Positions 1 through 9,055 of a DNA stretch of 62,184 nucleotides are shown one piece after another; position 1 is the first letter of the stretch, and the number at the start of each line of letters is the position of its first letter. The notes below the pieces were generated by a model, which had not been told where the DNA came from, ran no database searches, and saw only the letters and a list, made by a program, of their open reading frames with translations. The position numbers were made by a program, and so were the translations under genes. The DNA is from Rickettsiales bacterium (GTDB lineage: Bacteria > Pseudomonadota > Alphaproteobacteria > Rickettsiales > UBA1997), in NCBI GenBank assembly GCA_005787525.1, contig SYAR01000041.1, positions 1 to 62,184 on the forward strand, written 5' to 3'.

Positions 1-23
1 CCTTACCACTTGGCTACGCCCCA
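1..23 (-). tRNA. tRNA-Gln (5' part only, cut by window edge)
   Basis: Read on the minus strand from position 23, the sequence begins TGGGGCG, then TA, then a D arm starting GCC with the loop AAGTGGTAA and closing GG. This is the acceptor 5' strand and D arm of a tRNA. A U at position 1 together with this D arm is typical of bacterial tRNA-Gln, but the anticodon lies outside the window, so the isotype is inferred. Confidence 0.6.
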
Positions 24-258
24 AAATGCATATTTTTTCTATAAAACTTGAAAAAATGAGTTGCTATTTATAAAATTTTTTAAATTTCATGTCAAGTGAG
101 AATGTAATTTAATAAGCCAAAGGATCTCTATCAAAAACACAATTTAACTTTAAAGGTAAAATAATTTGATTTATTTTGAGTTATATCATTTCCAACAAAA
201 AATGTTAAATTAAGCAAAATATTTTTATTTCAAAAAGATGAAGATTAATTTACAGTCC

Positions 259-1035
259 TTAAGCGATACTTTTTTTATTGGAAATGTTATTACATATCGA
301 GCAATGTGGATTTTTATTAAGAACCGTTTTGCGAAAATCGTTTTTTAGAAAATCAAAAAATAAAATTTTGCCACAAATATTTTCGCCAATTTGTAAAATT
401 TCTTTAATCGCATAAGTCGCTTGCATAGCTCCCAAAGTCCCAGCTACCGCGCCTAAAATGCCTTTTTCACTCAAAGGCAATTCGAATTTTTCATCAACAA
501 TATTTGGATTAAAACATACATAGCAAGGTTGATTATTTTCGTAAGCTTTAAAAATACTCAATTGTCCGCTAAAGCCTTTTACGGCGCCGAAAATCAAAGG
601 TTTTTTTTGTTCAAAACACACTTGATTGATAATGAAGCGAGTTGGAAAATTATCGGTGGCATCAACTATAATTTCATAATCTTTAACGACTTCAGATAGA
701 TTATGGTGATTAGCACGAATCGGATAAATTTTTAAATTTAAATCAGGATTTAATTTGCGCAATCTTTCTTCAGCACTATGAACTTTGTGAATATTTAATT
801 TACTAAAATCGTGAATTATTTGGCGTTGTAAATTTGATAATTCAACTTTGTCATTATCGATAATTCCGAGATTGCCAACGCCAGCGCAAGCAAGATATTG
901 TAGGAGAGATGAGCCAAGTCCGCCGGCGCCAATCACTAGAATTTTGCTTTGCAATAATTTTTGCTGACCAATTTCGCCGATCTCGTTAAGTAAAATATTT
1001 CGTGAATAAAGTTCGAGCTGTTGTTGATTAAGCAT
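259..1035 (-). CDS. ThiF/MoeB-family sulfur-carrier protein adenylyltransferase (E1-like)
   Basis: A 258-residue E1-like enzyme that would adenylate the C-terminal glycine of a ubiquitin-like sulfur carrier (MoaD or ThiS) for molybdopterin or thiamine synthesis in the cytoplasm. Visible motifs are the nucleotide-binding GAGGLG (residues 36-41), the DNDKVELSNLQRQ segment (60-72), DATDNF near 126 and two CxxC zinc pairs (CYVC near 170 and CSIC near the C-terminus). The length fits MoeB/ThiF/HesA without a rhodanese domain. It starts 1 nt after the stop of the photolyase-like gene on the same strand, so the two are probably co-transcribed. Sequence alone does not separate MoeB from ThiF, and no carrier protein gene is present here. 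Confidence 0.88.
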   Translation of the reverse strand: MLNQQQLELYSRNILLNEIGEIGQQKLLQSKILVIGAGGLGSSLLQYLACAGVGNLGIIDNDKVELSNLQRQIIHDFSKLNIHKVHSAEERLRKLNPDLNLKIYPIRANHHNLSEVVKDYEIIVDATDNFPTRFIINQVCFEQKKPLIFGAVKGFSGQLSIFKAYENNQPCYVCFNPNIVDEKFELPLSEKGILGAVAGTLGAMQATYAIKEILQIGENICGKILFFDFLKNDFRKTVLNKNPHCSICNNISNKKSIA

Positions 1036-1036
1036 A

Positions 1037-2623
1037 TTAAATTTTTATGTCGTTAAAAAATTCTTGCGCGGATTTTTTTATGGCTGAAATTTCTTGTTCG
1101 GTTTTGCGTTTCAAATTGCCGTAAGGATAAAAAAGTCGTCCATTATTTTTAAGTAATTTTTCATTTTTAATTAAAAAATTCCAATATAAATAATTAAACG
1201 GACAAGCATTTTTAACAAGTGAATTTTCATTGGTAGTTTTTTTAACATCATAATAACAATTTTTACAAAAATTTGACATTTTGTTAATGTAATTTCCGCT
1301 AGAGCAGTAAGGTTTTGAGGCGACAATTCCGCCATCGGCATAAATCGCCATCCCGCGCGTATTTGGCATTTCAACCCACTCAAAAGCATCGGCGTAAACT
1401 CCCAAATACCACGCATCAATTTCATCGGGATTGATTTCGGCAAGCAAAGCAAAATTGCCAGTGATCATTAGTCTTTGAATATGATGGCTGTAAGCGTTTT
1501 CACGAGTTTGTTTAACGGCAATTTTTAAACAATTCATCTTGGTTTTATTTTCGTCCCAATAAAAATCGGGCAATTTTCTTTGATGATTAAAATAATTTAA
1601 CTCGCGATATTTCGGCATAAAATACCAATAAATTCCGCGGATATATTCACGCCAGCCAATGATTTGGCGAATAAATCCTTCGGCACTTGCAAGATCGCAA
1701 TCGCCTTTAAAATATTCTTCTTCGACTTTTTTGGCGCAAGTCAAAGCGTCGAGCAAGCCAATATTGATATACATCGAGACGATACTGTGAAAACCAAAAT
1801 CAACATCTTGACGCATCGCATCTTGATAATTTCCAAAATTTTTTAAGCGATTTTTGATAAAATCTTCAAAATGCAAATTGGCTTCGAAAGCAGTCGTGGC
1901 AAAGTTAAAATTGTTGGTGTCGCCAAAATTTTTTGGAAAATTTTTTTTCACCATTTCAATAACTTCCAAAGTAATTGGTGAAATTTTTAATTGTAAAATT
2001 TTTGGCGGATGAATATCGGCGGGCATGGTTTGGCGATTTTCTTTGTCATAATTCCACTTGCCTCCGACAGGCTTTAATTCTGGCGTGGAGGATGATTTTG
2101 CTTTTGGTTTCTTCGGCAATTCTTCCATCAAAATTTTAGTTTTTTTGCGAATTTGGTGATAAAAATTTTCGAGTAATAAAGTTTTTTTGCCCTTGGCGAA
2201 CTCAGCAAATTCGTGATGAGAGCAAATAAAACGATCGTCATTGCGAATCTCAACGGCACAATTATTTTTTTGTTGAAAATCGTTGAAAAGCTTGAGAACT
2301 CTGTATTCCGAGGGCTCGGTTAAAATTATTTTTTGTGGTTTTAATTTCTGATAAAATTTTAAAAGTTCGGCGTCAAAACTGCCAAGATTATCTTTGTCAT
2401 CGAGCTTGGTATAAAAAATTTTATAACCATTTTCATGCAAATAATTTTTAAATTGACGCATCGCCGAAAAAATTAAAACCAGTTTTTTTTGATGATGCGG
2501 AGCGTATTTGGCTTCATCCCAAACCTCTGCCATCAATATTGCATCAAGGTTTTTGTCAAAATCTTGAAGCGAAGAAATATTCAAAGAAAGTTGATCGCCT
2601 AAAATAAAAATTAAATTGCGCAT
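1037..2623 (-). CDS. FeS-type cryptochrome/photolyase-related protein (FeS-BCP family, possible (6-4) photolyase)
   Basis: A 528-residue flavoprotein of the bacterial iron-sulfur cryptochrome/photolyase class, whose studied members (Agrobacterium PhrB) repair (6-4) photoproducts with FAD and light. The N-terminus (MRNLIFILGDQLS) and the C-terminal FAD-binding region (TGNFALLAEINPDEIDAWYL, then EWVEMPNTRGMA) fit this class. Four candidate [4Fe-4S] ligands are present: C365, C453, C456 and C474. The 88-residue spacing of the first two matches PhrB C350/C438, and the CxxC matches C438/C441. It is the first gene of a minus-strand pair with the ThiF-like gene. The substrate and any signalling role are not shown by the sequence. 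Confidence 0.88.
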   Translation of the reverse strand: MRNLIFILGDQLSLNISSLQDFDKNLDAILMAEVWDEAKYAPHHQKKLVLIFSAMRQFKNYLHENGYKIFYTKLDDKDNLGSFDAELLKFYQKLKPQKIILTEPSEYRVLKLFNDFQQKNNCAVEIRNDDRFICSHHEFAEFAKGKKTLLLENFYHQIRKKTKILMEELPKKPKAKSSSTPELKPVGGKWNYDKENRQTMPADIHPPKILQLKISPITLEVIEMVKKNFPKNFGDTNNFNFATTAFEANLHFEDFIKNRLKNFGNYQDAMRQDVDFGFHSIVSMYINIGLLDALTCAKKVEEEYFKGDCDLASAEGFIRQIIGWREYIRGIYWYFMPKYRELNYFNHQRKLPDFYWDENKTKMNCLKIAVKQTRENAYSHHIQRLMITGNFALLAEINPDEIDAWYLGVYADAFEWVEMPNTRGMAIYADGGIVASKPYCSSGNYINKMSNFCKNCYYDVKKTTNENSLVKNACPFNYLYWNFLIKNEKLLKNNGRLFYPYGNLKRKTEQEISAIKKSAQEFFNDIKI

Positions 2624-2665
2624 ATTTTTTAGAAAGTTAAAAATGGATTAAAAACTCTTCAAATT

Positions 2666-3580
2666 ATGATTAAACTTTTACAAAAAAATTGCAAATTCTT
2701 AATCACGGGGGCAACCGGATTTATTGGCTCAAAATTATGCCAAGAACTTTTGTCTGACGGACATCAAATCATAGCGCTTACGCGTCAAAAAAATAAAATT
2801 TCGATGCATGAAAATTTAAAATATATTAATGATTTAGATGAAGTAAATTTTAATTTTGATGTAGTGATTAACCTAGCGGGAGCACCGATTTCGTCTTATT
2901 GGACGCAAAAAAATCAACAAGAAATTCGCGACAGTCGTCTTAAAATTACGCAAGAAATTGCCGAAAAAATTATCAACAGCGAAAACCCGCCAAAGCTTTT
3001 TATTAGCGGTTCGGCGATTGGATTTTACGGCACTTCAAATTCAATAATTTTTAGTGAAAATTCTCATCCAACTAAGCAAAATTTATTTTCACAAAAATTA
3101 TGTAAAGATTGGGAAGAAATTGCGTTAAAAGCGCAAATTAAAACGCGAGTGGTTTTGCTTCGAACTGGCGTCGTTGTAGGCGAGTTCGGTGGCATCATTA
3201 AAAAACTTTCAGTGCCTTTTAAATTGGGGCTCGGAGGCAATATTGGCGATGGAAAACAAATCATGAGTTGGATTCATTTGGAAGATGTGATGGGAATTTT
3301 AAGTTTAATTATGAATAATTTTTCAATCGCTGGCGCCATCAATTTAGTGGCTCCGAACGCTTGTTCGAATGCGGAATTTTCACAAAAATTAGCTAAAAAA
3401 TTTTCGCGTCCGTGTTTTTTTCATATGCCAAAAATAATTGCTCAAACTTTATTTGGAAAAATGGGCGAGGAACTTTTGCTTTCTTCGCAAAAAATCGCAC
3501 CGCATAAAGCGATTGAAAATGGTTACGATTTTAAATTTTCACAGATTGGAGAGGCGATCGAAGCTCTTAAAAATATCTAA
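2666..3580 (+). CDS. TIGR01777-family NAD-dependent epimerase/dehydratase-like protein
   Basis: A 304-residue short-chain dehydrogenase/epimerase-fold protein. The N-terminal Rossmann motif is FLITGATGFIGSKL (about residues 12-25). The sequence then follows the TIGR01777 (YfcH/SulA-type) pattern: VVINLAGAPI near 65-75, the GSAIGFYG segment near 115, and MSWIHLEDV near 200, ending with an FS.KIAPHKA-type C-terminus. Members have no firmly established reaction. It is transcribed away from the photolyase-like gene (start codons 42 nt apart) and is followed by a decayed gene. The start ATG at 2666 gives the usual family length. Confidence 0.85.
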   Translation: MIKLLQKNCKFLITGATGFIGSKLCQELLSDGHQIIALTRQKNKISMHENLKYINDLDEVNFNFDVVINLAGAPISSYWTQKNQQEIRDSRLKITQEIAEKIINSENPPKLFISGSAIGFYGTSNSIIFSENSHPTKQNLFSQKLCKDWEEIALKAQIKTRVVLLRTGVVVGEFGGIIKKLSVPFKLGLGGNIGDGKQIMSWIHLEDVMGILSLIMNNFSIAGAINLVAPNACSNAEFSQKLAKKFSRPCFFHMPKIIAQTLFGKMGEELLLSSQKIAPHKAIENGYDFKFSQIGEAIEALKNI

Positions 3581-3595
3581 AATTTTCTTGAATTT

Positions 3596-3983
3596 ATGAT
3601 GAATTTTGTTTATTTTTAATCAATATTATTTAATTTTCTTAAAAATATTTATAAAATAATTATTTTTTTAGTATTTTTTTTATTCAATAAAAATGCCTTT
3701 GCCGATTTTGTTCATCCGCTAAATTTCGTTGAAAAAACTCAAAAATATTTTGCTTAATTATTAAATTTTCAAGTTAATTTGGTATAATCACTCAACTTTA
3801 AGAATGATGGAGCAACAAAATCTCGATTCTTTTAAAAAACTTACGCAAGCTCAAGATAAAAAAATTATGGATAAGGTGATTGAAGGTTATTGCTCGGGAA
3901 CGGTTGATATGTGTAGCTATTCAACTATTTTGATGATGTATGAACATAATTTCAAGGCTAGCAAAAAAGAATTAGAATGGTAA
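3596..3983 (+). pseudogene. Decayed small secreted-protein gene
   Basis: An ATG ATG at 3596 opens a frame with a TAA at 3617. Continuing in that frame to about 3757 gives a signal-peptide-like stretch (IIIFLVFFLFNKNAFA, then DFVHPLNFVEKTQKYFA and a stop). A second frame, open from about 3765 to 3983, encodes NHSTLRMMEQQNLDSFKKL and ends SKKELEW; its own ATG at 3804 would give 59 residues. The pieces together resemble a small exported protein with one nonsense codon and one frameshift near 3755-3765. I recall small alphaproteobacterial exported proteins with a similar STLRMMEEQ segment, but cannot confirm it here. Alternatively the 59-residue ORF could still be a functional small protein. A TATAAT at 3783 lies within the coding frame and is probably chance. 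Confidence 0.55.
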
Positions 3984-3988
3984 AAATT

Positions 3989-4900
3989 TTATATTTTCTT
4001 GTCGTCTTTTTTGCGCGGATCGAAATAAAGTAAAATTGGTGCTGAAATATAAATTGAAGAGTAGGTTCCAAGAGCGATGCCAAAGAAGGTGGCGACGCTA
4101 AAACTAAATAAAGCCTCACCGCCAAAGAAAATCAAAGCTAGAAGCGAGATAAGAGTTGTGCTTGCGGTTAAAATAGTGCGACTCAGGGTTGAGTTGGTGC
4201 TGGAATTTATGAGGAGTTGCAGATCCATTTTTTTATAATTGCGTAAATTTTCACGAATGCGATCATAAATTACCACCGAATCATTGATGGAATAGCCAAT
4301 GATGGTAAGAATTGAGGCGATTGAAGTTAAATTAAATTCTAAACCCGTGATTGAAAAAAATCCGAGAGTGACGATGGCGTCGTGAAGCAAAGCAAAAATG
4401 CCACCAAGTCCGAATTGCCAATCAAAGCGAATCCAAATATAAATCATAATAAATATGAACGACAAAAACAAGGCGAGGAAACCTTTTAGAATCAACTCGG
4501 AACCGACTTGCGGACCAACGAAATCAATTTTGCGATATTCAACTTTGGTGAAATTTTCTTCTAAAATATTTTGAATTTTTTTGATTAATTTATCTTGATC
4601 TTGAGATGCTTTAGAAACGCGAATCTGAACATCATTTTCTCCGGATTCTTGAATGTGAATGTCGTTAATTTTACTCGATAAAACTTCACGAATTTTAGAA
4701 ATATCTGGATTTTCATCGATGCGAGCTTCAATTAAAATGCCACCAGCAAAGTCGATTCCATAATTGAGCCCCTTGGTAAAAACCAATATCAAGGAGCCAA
4801 TCATAAATATAATTGAAAGCATTAAAGCGATTTTATGAATTGACATAAAATCGACTTTGCAATTATTAAGAGAGACTCTGATTTTGCTAATTATTGACAT
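3989..4900 (-). CDS. secF: Protein translocase subunit SecF
   Basis: A 303-residue inner-membrane protein that, with SecD and YajC, uses the proton gradient to help SecYEG export proteins. Seen here are the N-terminal segment with the first membrane span, the conserved GLNYGIDFAGGILIEARI motif after it (about residues 44-61), a periplasmic domain, then five closely spaced C-terminal spans containing GYSINDSVVIYDRIREN. The length matches alphaproteobacterial SecF. SecD is not adjacent, unlike the usual secDF order. The gene lies 41 nt downstream of rpsT on the same strand and may be read from it. Confidence 0.95.
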   Translation of the reverse strand: MSIISKIRVSLNNCKVDFMSIHKIALMLSIIFMIGSLILVFTKGLNYGIDFAGGILIEARIDENPDISKIREVLSSKINDIHIQESGENDVQIRVSKASQDQDKLIKKIQNILEENFTKVEYRKIDFVGPQVGSELILKGFLALFLSFIFIMIYIWIRFDWQFGLGGIFALLHDAIVTLGFFSITGLEFNLTSIASILTIIGYSINDSVVIYDRIRENLRNYKKMDLQLLINSSTNSTLSRTILTASTTLISLLALIFFGGEALFSFSVATFFGIALGTYSSIYISAPILLYFDPRKKDDKKI

Positions 4901-4941
4901 GATTTTGTAGTGATTAATTTGATAAAATTAATTTATCAAAA

Positions 4942-5208
4942 CTATTTTTTAATTTTACGAATCGCGGTTGAAAGTCGAGAAAGCTTGCGTGAAGCGGTGT
5001 TGAGTTTTATAACTTTTTTAGTAACGCCACGCATAATTTCGGGTTCAAGATTTTTGAAGGCTTCACGAGCTTTTGTTTCATCACCAACTTTAATTGCACC
5101 ATCAACTTTCTTGATGAAAGACCTGATACGATTGACGCGAGCAGTGTTAACAATATTTTTTTTCTCACTAGAACGAAATGCTTTTTTAGCAGATTTTGTA
5201 TTTGCCAT
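4942..5208 (-). CDS. rpsT: Small ribosomal subunit protein bS20
   Basis: An 88-residue, strongly basic, helical protein that binds 16S rRNA in the 30S body. The N-terminus MANTKSAKKAFRSSEKK and the C-terminal segment NTASRKLSRL are typical of bS20, and the length matches the family. The ATG at 5208 gives the expected MANxxSAxK start. It sits between serS and secF on the minus strand. A 125-residue ORF on the opposite strand covers it and is a shadow. Confidence 0.96.
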   Translation of the reverse strand: MANTKSAKKAFRSSEKKNIVNTARVNRIRSFIKKVDGAIKVGDETKAREAFKNLEPEIMRGVTKKVIKLNTASRKLSRLSTAIRKIKK

Positions 5209-5339
5209 ATGTAATTTTTTTCAAAATAAATTGTTGTTTTCAATAAAGAATTATTTTAGGCGGGTAATTTTAATAGTTTTAAATTAGTTTAGCAAGAATT
5301 TTTGTTGGCGAGGGTAAAATTCTAGTTTTGTAATAAAAA

Positions 5340-6605
5340 CTATTTAGAAAGATTAATAATTTTTTTACCCATTTTATCTTGCAAAATTTGTGGAATTTCA
5401 ATTGATCCATCTGCGTTTTGATAATTTTCTAAAAGAGCGATGAGGGTGCGTCCAACCGCAAGCGAGGAGCCATTTAAAGTGTGAACAAAATGGTTTTTTC
5501 CTTCTTTGTCTTTATATTTTATATTGGCTCGGCGTGCTTGAAAATCACCGCAATTTGAGCAACTTGAAATTTCGCGATATTTATTTTGCGATGGAAACCA
5601 AACTTCCAAATCATAAGTTTTTTGCGAGCAAAAACCAATATCGCCCGAGCATAATAAAATCTTGCGATAAGGCAAACCAAGCTTTTGCAAAACTTCGCAA
5701 GCGATATTGGTCATTCTTTCATGTTCTTGATTGGAATTTTCTGGCGAGGTGATCGAAACTAATTCAACTTTTTTGAATTGATGTTGGCGAATCATGCCTC
5801 TTGTATCTTTGCCCGCAGAGCCCGCTTCTCTTCTAAAACAAGGAGTGAAGGCGGTGAAGCGAATCGGCAAATCATTTTCGCTAAAAGTTTTTTTTGCGAC
5901 CAAATTTACCAGAGATACTTCGGAGGTTGGAATGAGCCAATAGCCGTCGGTTGTAACAAAAGCTTCCTCAGAAAATTTTGGTAATTGTCCCGAAAATTTC
6001 ATGGCCTCGGATTTGACTAAATTTGGCGGTGAAATTTCGATGTAATTATGTGCAGAAGCAATGTCGAGCATAAAATTGGAAAGAGCCCTTTCAAGCCTTG
6101 CTAAATCTCCACTCAAAGTTGAAAATCGTGCTCCCGACATTTGGGCTGATTGTTCGAAATCGAGCATTTTCAAGGCTTCGCCGAGATCTTCGTGAGATTT
6201 TGGAGTAAAATCGAATTTTCTCGGCTCGCCGAATTTTTCAATTTCAATATTATCATTTTCATCAACACCAACGGGCACTTCATCATGTGGAATATTGGGA
6301 ATATTTAAAAGTTTTTCATTCAATAATTCTTCGCTTTCTAAATTTTTTTCAGCTTCGTTTAAAAGAGTGTTAATATTTTTTGATTCCTGCAAAAATGGCG
6401 TTGCATCGCCATTATTTTTTTTAATAATTGCGATATCTTGCGCCAGCTTGTTGCGTTTGGCTTGAAGCTCTTGAATTAAAAAAATTTTTTTACGTTTTTG
6501 TTCGTCGAGAATAAGAAGTTCGGAAGCTCGAATGGTTAATTTGCGTGCCTCCATGGCGTTATCAAATTTTTGTGGATTTTCACGAATCCATTTTATATCA
6601 ATCAT
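5340..6605 (-). CDS. serS: Serine--tRNA ligase
   Basis: A 421-residue class II aminoacyl-tRNA synthetase that charges tRNA-Ser (and tRNA-Sec where present). The N-terminal start MIDIKWIRENPQKFD leads into the long antiparallel coiled-coil arm (about residues 30-105) that grips the long variable arm of tRNA-Ser. The catalytic core shows motif 2 (FTPCFRREAGSAGKDTRGM, then HQFKKVEL) and motif 3 (NGSSLAVGRTLIALLE). The length is normal. It starts 12 nt after ilvH on the same strand, so it appears to be the last gene of an ilvB-ilvH-serS transcript. Confidence 0.97.
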   Translation of the reverse strand: MIDIKWIRENPQKFDNAMEARKLTIRASELLILDEQKRKKIFLIQELQAKRNKLAQDIAIIKKNNGDATPFLQESKNINTLLNEAEKNLESEELLNEKLLNIPNIPHDEVPVGVDENDNIEIEKFGEPRKFDFTPKSHEDLGEALKMLDFEQSAQMSGARFSTLSGDLARLERALSNFMLDIASAHNYIEISPPNLVKSEAMKFSGQLPKFSEEAFVTTDGYWLIPTSEVSLVNLVAKKTFSENDLPIRFTAFTPCFRREAGSAGKDTRGMIRQHQFKKVELVSITSPENSNQEHERMTNIACEVLQKLGLPYRKILLCSGDIGFCSQKTYDLEVWFPSQNKYREISSCSNCGDFQARRANIKYKDKEGKNHFVHTLNGSSLAVGRTLIALLENYQNADGSIEIPQILQDKMGKKIINLSK

Positions 6606-6617
6606 AATTTTAATATT

Positions 6618-7130
6618 TTAAATTTGGTCGAGACGTTTTTTGCCTTTAAAACCGCCGGCAATTCCCGTGCGAGAAACCGTTGCCAAGCCATAATTCTCAA
6701 GGATTTTTAAGGCTTCGTCAATTTCTTTTGAAGAACCAATAATTTCAAAAACCGTTGAATTTTCTTCGGTATCAATAATTTGAAAACGAAAATTTTTTAA
6801 AGATTTTTGTGCGTCTTCAAGTTGTTTTTGCGTCGAAATTATTTGTGCCAAACATAATTCTCTTTCAATGTAATCATCATTTTTGCTAAGTTCTGCCGCA
6901 TTATGAACGGGAACGATTCGGCACAATAATTTACAAATTAAATCAACGGTTTTATCGGTGCCAAAAGTAGTGATAGTGATGCGTGATAATTTTTTATCTT
7001 GAGAAACTGGGGCCACCGATAAAGTTTCAATATTATAACCGCGAGCGGAAAATAATTCGACGACTCGAGCTAACGCTCCGAACTCATTATCGATTAAAAT
7101 TGCAATTACATGTCTTCGAATTTCTGTCAT
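6618..7130 (-). CDS. ilvH: Acetolactate synthase small (regulatory) subunit
   Basis: A 170-residue regulatory subunit of acetohydroxyacid synthase. It carries an N-terminal ACT domain (RRHVIAILIDNEFGALARVV, residues about 5-24, with the glycine-rich ligand-binding turn) and the family C-terminal domain, ending in GIAGGFKGKKRLDQI. It activates the large subunit and confers feedback inhibition by valine in known members. It starts 10 nt after ilvB on the same strand, the standard arrangement. Confidence 0.95.
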   Translation of the reverse strand: MTEIRRHVIAILIDNEFGALARVVELFSARGYNIETLSVAPVSQDKKLSRITITTFGTDKTVDLICKLLCRIVPVHNAAELSKNDDYIERELCLAQIISTQKQLEDAQKSLKNFRFQIIDTEENSTVFEIIGSSKEIDEALKILENYGLATVSRTGIAGGFKGKKRLDQI

Positions 7131-7140
7131 AAAAATTAAA

Positions 7141-8913
7141 TTAAACCGCGTTAATATCTTTGGTTACATATTGTTTTGCTTGGTTTCCGAGCAATATTTC
7201 ATTGTGCGATGAGCCAGCGGGAATCATCGGAAATACATTTTCTGATTTATCAACAAGGCAATTAAACAAGACGGGACCTTGATGATTAATCATTTCGAGG
7301 ATTTTTTCATCAAGATGATCGGGCTTGTCGCATTCAATCCCTAGGATGCCAAAGCTTTCCGCCAATTTCATAAAATTCGGCAAAGATTCCATGTAAGATT
7401 GGCTTTCACGTTTCTCGTAAATCAGCTCTTGCCATTGACGCACCATGCCCATATAGCGATTATTTAAAATGAAAATTTTCACCGGCAAATTATATTGTTT
7501 GATGGTCGAGAGCTCTTGCATATTCATCATAAAACTCGCATCACCACTAACACAAATTACTAAATCTTGTGGATTAGCGATTTGAGCACCAATTGCTGAT
7601 GGAACGCCATATCCCATGGTTCCAAGCCCACCAGAAGTAAGCCATTTTTTTGGTTTATCAAATTGAATATATTGTGCCGTCCACATTTGATGTTGTCCGA
7701 CATCGGTTGAAAAAAAAGGTTGCGCGTCTTTGGTTAAAGCATTCAATCTTTCAATCGCATATTCAGGTTTGATGGTTTTTTTTGAGGCTTCGTAAGACAG
7801 AGATTTTATCGATTGCCATTTTTCAATTTGTTGCCACCAATCATTGATTTCTCTGCGTCGATTGCCAATTTTACGACGTTCAATTTCTTCAAGCAAAGCT
7901 TTAATTGCATGATTTGCATCGGCATTTATGGCGACATCGACTTTAATTATTTTGTCGATCGAACATTCATCAATATCAATGTGAATTTTTTTAGAGTCGG
8001 GAGAAAAGCCAGAAACTTTACCAGTTACGCGATCGTCAAAACGAGCGCCAATGTTAATCATAACATCGCATCCATACATAGCCATGTTGGCTTCGTAAGT
8101 TCCGTGCATTCCAAGCATGCCAATAAAATGTTGATCAGTTGCCGGAAAAGCACCGAGCCCCATCAAGGTGTTGGTGATTGGAAAACCTAAATGACGAACT
8201 AGCTTTGTAAGAGCTTCGCAAGCTTCATCGCCAGAATTTATAACGCCACCGCCGACATAAAAAATCGGACGCTTCGCCGAAGCAATTAAATCAACGGCTT
8301 GGGAAATATTATCGTGATTTAACGAAAATTTTCTTTGTTTAATTTGGTAAGATTGACGATTGATTTCAACCTTGCCGTGATAAATTCCGAAGCTATTTTG
8401 AACATCTTTTGGCACATCAATTAAAACTGGACCGGGACGATTGGTTCTTGCAATATGAAAGGCTTCGTGAATTATATATCCTAAATCATTAACATTTTTT
8501 ACCAAATAATTATGCTTGGTACAAGAGCGTGTCAAGCCAGTAATGTCAGCCTCTTGGAAGCCATCGGTGCCAATAACGGTGGTGGCAACTTGACCCGAAA
8601 AACATACTAATGGAACGGAATCCATATAAGCGTCGGTAAGTCCCGTAATAGCATTGGTGGCTCCGGGGCCAGAAGTGACGGTGATTACTCCGACCTTGCC
8701 AGTTGAACGCGCATAACCTTCGGCGGAATGAGTGGCAGCCTGTTCATGGCGCGCAAGAATATGGGTTATGCGATTTTGTTGAAAAAGTGCATCATAAAAT
8801 GGCAAAATTGCGCCACCGGGATAACCGAAAATCGTTTCAACGCCTTCGTTAATCAAGGCTTTAACTATAATTTCGGCGCCACTAAATTGATTTGTTTCTT
8901 TGAGTTTAGTCAT
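7141..8913 (-). CDS. ilvB: Acetolactate synthase large (catalytic) subunit
   Basis: A 590-residue thiamine-diphosphate enzyme that condenses two pyruvates (or pyruvate and 2-oxobutyrate) in the first common step of valine, leucine and isoleucine synthesis. Motifs visible: VETIFGYPGGAILPFYDAL near the N-terminus, RHEQAATHSAEGYAR with the catalytic glutamate, the FAD/linker region with RFDDRVTGK, and the ThDP-binding GDASFMMNMQEL with a downstream asparagine pair. The length is typical. It is the first gene of ilvB-ilvH-serS; ilvD lies 17 kb away, so the pathway genes are scattered. Confidence 0.97.
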   Translation of the reverse strand: MTKLKETNQFSGAEIIVKALINEGVETIFGYPGGAILPFYDALFQQNRITHILARHEQAATHSAEGYARSTGKVGVITVTSGPGATNAITGLTDAYMDSVPLVCFSGQVATTVIGTDGFQEADITGLTRSCTKHNYLVKNVNDLGYIIHEAFHIARTNRPGPVLIDVPKDVQNSFGIYHGKVEINRQSYQIKQRKFSLNHDNISQAVDLIASAKRPIFYVGGGVINSGDEACEALTKLVRHLGFPITNTLMGLGAFPATDQHFIGMLGMHGTYEANMAMYGCDVMINIGARFDDRVTGKVSGFSPDSKKIHIDIDECSIDKIIKVDVAINADANHAIKALLEEIERRKIGNRRREINDWWQQIEKWQSIKSLSYEASKKTIKPEYAIERLNALTKDAQPFFSTDVGQHQMWTAQYIQFDKPKKWLTSGGLGTMGYGVPSAIGAQIANPQDLVICVSGDASFMMNMQELSTIKQYNLPVKIFILNNRYMGMVRQWQELIYEKRESQSYMESLPNFMKLAESFGILGIECDKPDHLDEKILEMINHQGPVLFNCLVDKSENVFPMIPAGSSHNEILLGNQAKQYVTKDINAV

Positions 8914-9055
8914 TGATAAAAAATTTACAAATTCCTGATAAATTTAATTTAATCATTTAAAACTTTTGTGTTCAAGTAAAAAAATGAATTTGATTTTATT
9001 GAATTTTATAATTAAATTATTTTTTTGGTTTGTTTTAAATAAAAATTAAAAAATC

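Noticed and set aside
3783..3788. TATAAT as a promoter for the 59-residue ORF at 3804
   Set aside because: It lies within the continued coding frame of the decayed gene and leaves almost no 5' leader.
4910..5287. 125-codon ORF on the plus strand covering rpsT
   Set aside because: It is the opposite strand of an unmistakable bS20 gene and has no coding features of its own.
7813..8190. 125-codon plus-strand ORF inside ilvB
   Set aside because: Shadow of the ilvB reading frame; no recognisable domain.
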